From Tropicimonas sp. IMCC34043 (lineage in GTDB: Bacteria > Pseudomonadota > Alphaproteobacteria > Rhodobacterales > Rhodobacteraceae): 64,000 nucleotides of DNA. Location: positions 682,001 through 746,000 of the forward strand of contig NZ_QMEK01000001.1 of NCBI RefSeq assembly GCF_003390845.1, read 5' to 3'. Below, in pieces: positions 57,902 to 64,000 of this stretch. Position 1 is the first letter of the stretch. Each line of letters starts with the position of its first letter. The translations under genes and the position numbers were made by a program. The notes beneath the pieces were generated by a model. That model was not told the origin of the DNA. It worked only from the letters and a program-made list of their open reading frames with translations, and did no database searches.

Positions 57902-59077
57902 GTGACCCCCGAGGCGCGGGTTGCCGCGGCGGCCGGGATCCTCGACAGCTATCTCGCCGGAGAACCGGCGGAAAAGGTGCTGACCACCTGGGCGCGGCAC
58001 AGCCGCTTTGCGGGGTCGAGCGACCGTGCTGCCCTGCGCGATCTGGTCTACGATGCAATCCGCCAGCGCCGCTCGGCCGCGGCGCTTGGCGGGGCCGAAA
58101 CCGGGCGTGGCCTGATGATCGGGCTGCTCAGGGCGCGCGGCGCGGCGCCCGAGGCGCTTCTGACCGGGATAGGCCATGCGCTTGCCCCGCTGACTGCCGC
58201 CGAGGCGGATCATGTGGCGCAGATGACCGAGGCCGAGGCGCTCGATTGCCCCGACTGGATCGTGCCCGATCTGCGCGGCAGCCTCGGAGAGGATTTCGAC
58301 GCGGTGATGGCGCTGTTCCAGAGCCGGGCCGAGGTGTTTTTGCGCGTCAACACCGCCCGCGGCGACCGCGAGGCGGCGCAGGCGGCGCTTGCCCGCGACG
58401 GCGTCGAGGCCGAGCCACATGCGCTGGCCGATACCGCGTTGCGCGTCACCGCGGGTGCGCGACGGGTACAGGGATCGGCCGCCTGGCGCGACGGGCTGGT
58501 CGAGTTGCAGGACGCCGCGTCGCAGGCGGTCTGTGCGGCGATCCCGCTGCCCGGACCCGGCGCGGCGATCCTCGATTATTGCGCCGGCGGTGGCGGCAAG
58601 GCGCTGGCGCTTGCGGCTCGCTCGGGGCAGCCGATACGCGCCCATGACATCGACCCCGGGCGAATGCGCGATCTGCCCGAGCGCGCCCGGCGGGCCGGCG
58701 CCGATATCCGGGTTCTCGCCCCGCATGAGGCCGCGCAACAGGGACCTTACGCGCTGGTCGTGGCCGACGTGCCCTGTTCCGGCAGCGGCGCCTGGCGGCG
58801 GCAGGCGGAGGCGCGCTGGCGGCTGACGCGCGAGCGGCTCGATGAACTGGCCGGGCTGCAGCATCAGGTCCTTGCGCAGGCGGCGGCGCTGACGGCGCCG
58901 GGCGGAGCGCTTGCCTATGCCACCTGTTCGGTGCTGCGCCAGGAGAACGAGGATCAGGCGGATCGGTTCCTTTCCGAGCATCCCGGGTGGCAGGAGGAAA
59001 GCCGCCTGCGGCTGTCCCCGCTGGCCGGCGGCGACGGCTTCTTCTTGGCGGTTTTCCGCAGGAAATCCGTGGGATGA
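57902..59077 (+). CDS. RsmB/NOP2-family RNA cytosine-C5 methyltransferase
   Basis: This 391-residue SAM enzyme methylates cytosine in RNA. It has 'LDYCAGGGGKALALAA' for SAM binding, the first catalytic Cys292 in 'ADVPCSGSGAWRR' and the second Cys342 in 'YATCSVL'. The N-terminal part up to about residue 130 is a NusB-like helical region in reduced form. It starts at GTG 57902 immediately after a minus-strand divergent gene. The exact target (16S rRNA or tRNA) is not clear. cckA follows on the same strand. Confidence 0.92.
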   Translation: MTPEARVAAAAGILDSYLAGEPAEKVLTTWARHSRFAGSSDRAALRDLVYDAIRQRRSAAALGGAETGRGLMIGLLRARGAAPEALLTGIGHALAPLTAAEADHVAQMTEAEALDCPDWIVPDLRGSLGEDFDAVMALFQSRAEVFLRVNTARGDREAAQAALARDGVEAEPHALADTALRVTAGARRVQGSAAWRDGLVELQDAASQAVCAAIPLPGPGAAILDYCAGGGGKALALAARSGQPIRAHDIDPGRMRDLPERARRAGADIRVLAPHEAAQQGPYALVVADVPCSGSGAWRRQAEARWRLTRERLDELAGLQHQVLAQAAALTAPGGALAYATCSVLRQENEDQADRFLSEHPGWQEESRLRLSPLAGGDGFFLAVFRRKSVG

Positions 59078-59104
59078 TCCAGAATCCGCCGGATGAAACG
59101 GAGT

Positions 59105-59120
59105 TTAAGCGGCGGTTAAC
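59105..59120 (+). promoter_or_regulatory. CtrA-type box upstream of cckA
   Basis: TTAA (59105-59108), seven bases, TTAAC (59116-59120) matches the CtrA full site exactly. It lies 47 bases before the cckA GTG start and 27 bases after the methyltransferase stop. Confidence 0.72.
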
Positions 59121-59166
59121 GATTTCTCGGCGCAATGGCCGCACCCGAGTCGCAACGGAGGAAAAC

Positions 59167-61482
59167 GTGTCGAGTTCTGCCATGGCGTCTAACCCGGCAA
59201 TTCGGCTGGCCGAAGCCTATGGCGGGCGGCTGCCCCACCTGATTGCCGGGGCTCTGGTCCTGTTCTGCGCGGCGATTCTGGTCGAGGGCGAGGTGTCAAG
59301 GTGGATGCTGCGCTCTGCCGGCGCGGCACTGGCGTCGCTGGCGGTAATCATCTCCTGGGCGACGCGACGCATGACGGCGCGGCAGCGCGCGATCGGCGGG
59401 TCGATCGAGACCTTCATGGAAAACGACACCAGCCCGAGCTTTTCGACCGATGGCGAGGGGCGAATTCTGGTGCGAAACCGTGCCGCCACGGCCCGGTTCG
59501 GCGCCAGCGACGGTGATACCCTGGCGCGGGTCCTGCGCGATCTGTTCGCCAATCCGGCCGCGGTCCTCGCTCGGCTGCAGAACATGGTCGAAGCCGGTGG
59601 CGCAGGGCGCGAGGATCTTCATACCCCTCAGGGTCATGCGCGCCTGTCGGTGCACCAGATCGGCCGCGACCGGTTTCTGTGGCGGCTTGAGGACCTGAGC
59701 GATACCGACGGGTCCGAAGACACCGCGGCCGAGTTGCGCCTGCCGATGCTGACGACGAACCGCAGCGGCGCGATCCTGTCGATGAACGGTGCGATGCGGT
59801 CCTTCCTCGGACGCCCTGCGAAGACGCTCGACCAGGTGTTCCGCGACCTCCCGCTGGTCTCGGACCGGGTGATCGATGTGGTGACCGCCGAGGGTGAGCG
59901 GCGTGTGCGCGCGATTGCCCTCGACGACGCCGGCGGGCGCCGCGAGGTCTTTGTGGTCCCGCTCGATGGACTGGCGGCGACCGCAGACCCTGCGCCGACC
60001 GATGCCAGCCTCGACGGGCTTCCGGTGGCCTTGTTGCGGCTGAGCCGCGAAGGATGCCTGGAGGCAGCGAACCGGCAGGCGCGGGCGCTTCTTGGACCGG
60101 CGGCGACGCCGGGGCGCGAATTGCATACCATCGTCGAAGGGCTTGGCCGTTCGGTGACCGACTGGCTGGGCGAGGCAGCCGCCGGGCGCGGCCTCGGCCG
60201 GCCGGAATTCGTGCGCGCCAGCACCGGCGACAAGGAGCTCTATCTTCAATTCACCCTCGGCCGGGTGGTCGAAGACGGCGAGATCCATCTGGTGGCGGTG
60301 CTGAACGATGCCACCGAGCTCAAGACGCTCGAGGCCCAGTTCGTGCAGAGCCAGAAGATGCAGGCGATCGGCCAGCTTGCGGGCGGCGTGGCGCATGACT
60401 TCAACAATCTGCTGACGGCGATCTCGGGGCATTGCGACCTGCTGATGCTGCGGCACGACCAGGGTGACCCCGATTATGGCGATCTGGTGCAGATCAACCA
60501 GAACGCCAATCGTGCGGCGAGCCTCGTTGGCCAGCTTCTGGCGTTTTCGCGCAAGCAGAACCTGCAGCCCGAGGTGCTCGACCTGCGCGATACGCTGTCC
60601 GACCTGACCCATCTTCTGAACCGCCTGGTGGGCGAGAAGGTGACGCTGACGCTGACGCACGATCCCGCGATGCGACCGATCCGGGCCGACAAACGCCAGC
60701 TCGAGCAGGTGATGATGAACCTCGTGGTCAACGCCCGCGACGCCATGCCCGACGGCGGCCAGATCCGGATCGCGACCGAGGCCGTGCGGATCACCGAGAC
60801 GCTGGTACGCGACCGCGCCAAGGTGCAGCCGGGCGATTATGCCGTGGTGCGCGTCATCGACAGGGGTGTTGGCATTCCCGTCGACAAGCTGACCAAGATC
60901 TTCGAGCCGTTCTTCACCACCAAGCGCACCGGCGAGGGCACGGGGCTGGGGCTGTCGACGGCCTACGGCATCGTCAAGCAGACCGGCGGCTATATCTTCG
61001 TCGACTCGGTGGTGGGCGAAGGGACGACGTTCTCTCTCTATTTCCCCGCCTACGAGACGCCGGCGAGCGTCGTTGCGGCGGCCACGGTGGCGGCGAAGGC
61101 CCAGTCCTTCCATCAGGGCGAGGGCGTTGTCCTGCTGGTCGAGGACGAGGCGCCGGTCAGGGCCTTTGCCTCGCGCGCGCTGCGCCTGCGCGGCTATACC
61201 GTGCTCGAGGCCGAGAATGCGGAAGAGGCGCTGCGCATACTGGAAGACGATGACCTGGCGGTCGACGTCTTTGTCACAGACGTGGTGATGCCGGGCATCG
61301 ACGGGCCGACCTGGGTCCGGATGGCACTGGAAAAACGCCCCGATACAAGGGTGGTCTTCGTGTCGGGCTATGCCGAGGAGAGTTTCTCGAACGAACAGGC
61401 GCGGATCCCGAACTCGGTCTTCCTGCCGAAGCCGTTCTCGCTCAACGAACTGACGGCCACGGTGCGCGACCAGATCCAATAG
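59167..61482 (+). CDS. cckA: CckA hybrid histidine kinase
   Basis: This 771-residue protein has two N-terminal membrane helices (about residues 23-65), PAS-like sensor regions to about residue 390, then HisKA with phospho-acceptor His410 in '[14 protein letters not shown]'. The ATPase domain shows '[17 protein letters not shown]', 'DRGVGIP' and '[20 protein letters not shown]', and the receiver domain has phospho-acceptor Asp705 in '[13 protein letters not shown]'. Strong similarity to Caulobacter CckA in the kinase core supports the call. CckA feeds ChpT and then CtrA. I chose GTG 59167 because GGAGG lies five bases upstream. recA follows. Confidence 0.92.
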   Translation: MSSSAMASNPAIRLAEAYGGRLPHLIAGALVLFCAAILVEGEVSRWMLRSAGAALASLAVIISWATRRMTARQRAIGGSIETFMENDTSPSFSTDGEGRILVRNRAATARFGASDGDTLARVLRDLFANPAAVLARLQNMVEAGGAGREDLHTPQGHARLSVHQIGRDRFLWRLEDLSDTDGSEDTAAELRLPMLTTNRSGAILSMNGAMRSFLGRPAKTLDQVFRDLPLVSDRVIDVVTAEGERRVRAIALDDAGGRREVFVVPLDGLAATADPAPTDASLDGLPVALLRLSREGCLEAANRQARALLGPAATPGRELHTIVEGLGRSVTDWLGEAAAGRGLGRPEFVRASTGDKELYLQFTLGRVVEDGEIHLVAVLNDATELKTLEAQFVQSQKMQAIGQLAGGVAHDFNNLLTAISGHCDLLMLRHDQGDPDYGDLVQINQNANRAASLVGQLLAFSRKQNLQPEVLDLRDTLSDLTHLLNRLVGEKVTLTLTHDPAMRPIRADKRQLEQVMMNLVVNARDAMPDGGQIRIATEAVRITETLVRDRAKVQPGDYAVVRVIDRGVGIPVDKLTKIFEPFFTTKRTGEGTGLGLSTAYGIVKQTGGYIFVDSVVGEGTTFSLYFPAYETPASVVAAATVAAKAQSFHQGEGVVLLVEDEAPVRAFASRALRLRGYTVLEAENAEEALRILEDDDLAVDVFVTDVVMPGIDGPTWVRMALEKRPDTRVVFVSGYAEESFSNEQARIPNSVFLPKPFSLNELTATVRDQIQ

Positions 61483-61561
61483 CTGTCGCCGGTCCAGCCG
61501 AAGACAGCCATTCACCACTCCTTAACCACTCGCCGGCAAGGTTGATTTCACACGAATTTAC

Positions 61562-61590
61562 TTGAAATGTTCTCCTTTTGACCTCATAGA
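61562..61590 (+). promoter_or_regulatory. Candidate recA promoter
   Basis: TTGAAA (61562-61567), 17 bases, CATAGA (61585-61590) is a plausible sigma-70 promoter. The SOS box begins seven bases downstream, so LexA would cover the start site. The -10 is poor. Confidence 0.4.
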
Positions 61591-61596
61591 GGGTGA

Positions 61597-61611
61597 GAAC
61601 AAGAGGCGAAC
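61597..61611 (+). promoter_or_regulatory. LexA-type SOS box upstream of recA
   Basis: GAAC (61597-61600), seven bases, GAAC (61608-61611) is the exact alphaproteobacterial SOS box, 50 bases before the recA ATG. It supports LexA control of recA. Confidence 0.9.
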
Positions 61612-61661
61612 ATGAGCGGTCATTGCCGCCGCGCGCGGCCTGTGAAATAAGGACGGAAATA

Positions 61662-62738
<1,077 letters not shown>

Positions 62739-62793
62739 GGCCTTTGCCTTGAGGGCAGGGCGCGCGGCGCCGGCTGCCATGGGCTGAACCGGA

Positions 62794-62827
62794 AAGGGCG
62801 GGGACCGACAGGGTTCCCGCCCTTTTT
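62794..62827 (+). terminator. Rho-independent terminator after recA
   Basis: AAGGGCGGG (62794-62802) pairs with CCCGCCCTT (62816-62824), and the T-run extends to 62827. It is 56 bases after the recA stop. Confidence 0.9.
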
Positions 62828-62838
62828 CTGTCCGTCAG

Positions 62839-62867
62839 TCTCGCTGTCTCGCTGTCTCGCTGTCTCG
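62839..62867. repeat. 8-bp tandem repeat, 3.6 copies
   Basis: The unit TCTCGCTG occurs at 62839, 62847 and 62855, followed by TCTCG. It lies between the recA terminator and the alaS leader. A unit of eight is prone to slipped-strand change. Confidence 0.85.
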
Positions 62868-62933
62868 TGGCGCGGGCGCGGCACGACGACGGCGGCCTCG
62901 CGCCCGCGATCCCGCACGCCATTCAGCGCAACC

Positions 62934-62952
62934 GCACCGCCGCAGGCGGTGC
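62934..62952 (+). other. Perfect hairpin in the alaS leader
   Basis: GCACCGCC (62934-62941) pairs with GGCGGTGC (62945-62952) around a 3-base loop, about 140 bases before the alaS start. No T-run follows. It may be a leader structure. Confidence 0.45.
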
Positions 62953-63095
62953 CCGGCCCAACCGGCGAGAGCGCATCTGCGATGCGCTGCTCGCGGGCGG
63001 GAGCGCCGGGGTCGCCTCTGCCTGCGCCGCACACTCCCGGTGGACACCCAAGGGACGCTCGGCTACACCTTCGCGGCCCACCGCCGGAGACCCAA

Positions 63096-64000
<905 letters not shown>

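Larger units (their letters stand above)
62739..63095. other. recA-alaS intergenic region
   Basis: This gap of 357 bases holds the recA terminator (62794-62827), an 8-bp tandem repeat (62839-62867) and a perfect hairpin (62934-62952) in what would be the alaS leader. I see no gene in it. Confidence 0.55.

Noticed and set aside
61525-61540. TTAACC before recA as a CtrA half-site
   Set aside because: There is no second TTAA at the right spacing, unlike the full site before cckA.

Overview
The window is high-GC DNA from an alphaproteobacterium, most likely a member of the Rhodobacterales (Rhodobacteraceae). The evidence is a CckA cell-cycle kinase with a perfect CtrA-type box upstream, two SOS boxes of the alphaproteobacterial GAAC-N7-GAAC form, a VPLPA-CTERM exported protein, and an intergenic repeat of a kind common in that family. 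It looks like ordinary chromosome: genes are tightly packed, often with ATGA stop/start overlaps. I saw no tRNA, rRNA, CRISPR array, insertion sequence or prophage.

Layout. Positions 1-4000 hold the end of an ArsC-like reductase gene, a cold-shock gene, and a four-gene bufferin-type RiPP operon (precursor, DUF692 enzyme, DUF2063 partner, DoxX). Positions 4.5-16.1 kb carry thrS, valS, an AttH/ABC-transporter operon and metG. Positions 16.1-19 kb carry a remnant of a VPLPA-CTERM gene, an exported protein of unknown function, an AhpD-like protein and a GH25 lipoprotein. Positions 19.1-25.8 kb carry panC-panB, an SOS-boxed imuA-like gene without imuB or dnaE2 nearby, an AcoR-type regulator that lacks the GAFTGA motif, a Crp/Fnr regulator and an APC permease. 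Positions 25.9-31.2 kb are a complete sugar ABC importer (ytfQRT-yjfF type) ending in its own FadR-type regulator.

Positions 31.4-33.5 kb are an AraC regulator divergent from an aldo/keto reductase. Positions 33.7-46.8 kb are a seven-gene glycogen operon on the minus strand, in transcription order glgP-glgB-glgC-glgA-glgX-malQ-pgm. It covers glucose-1-phosphate interconversion, ADP-glucose formation, polymerisation, branching, phosphorolysis, debranching and maltodextrin recycling. Positions 47.3-57.7 kb are single genes: ChaC, a flavin reductase, a second aldo/keto reductase, a ThDP enzyme, a beta-solenoid VPLPA-CTERM protein, a periplasmic glycerophosphodiesterase, phnM, purU and an alpha/beta hydrolase. 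Positions 57.9-64 kb run on the plus strand: an RsmB-type methyltransferase, cckA, recA and the start of alaS.

The most notable items are the bufferin operon, the CtrA box before cckA, the LexA-type box before a solitary imuA, the GAFTGA-less AcoR protein, and the dispersed repeat that seems to have been absorbed into a coding sequence.
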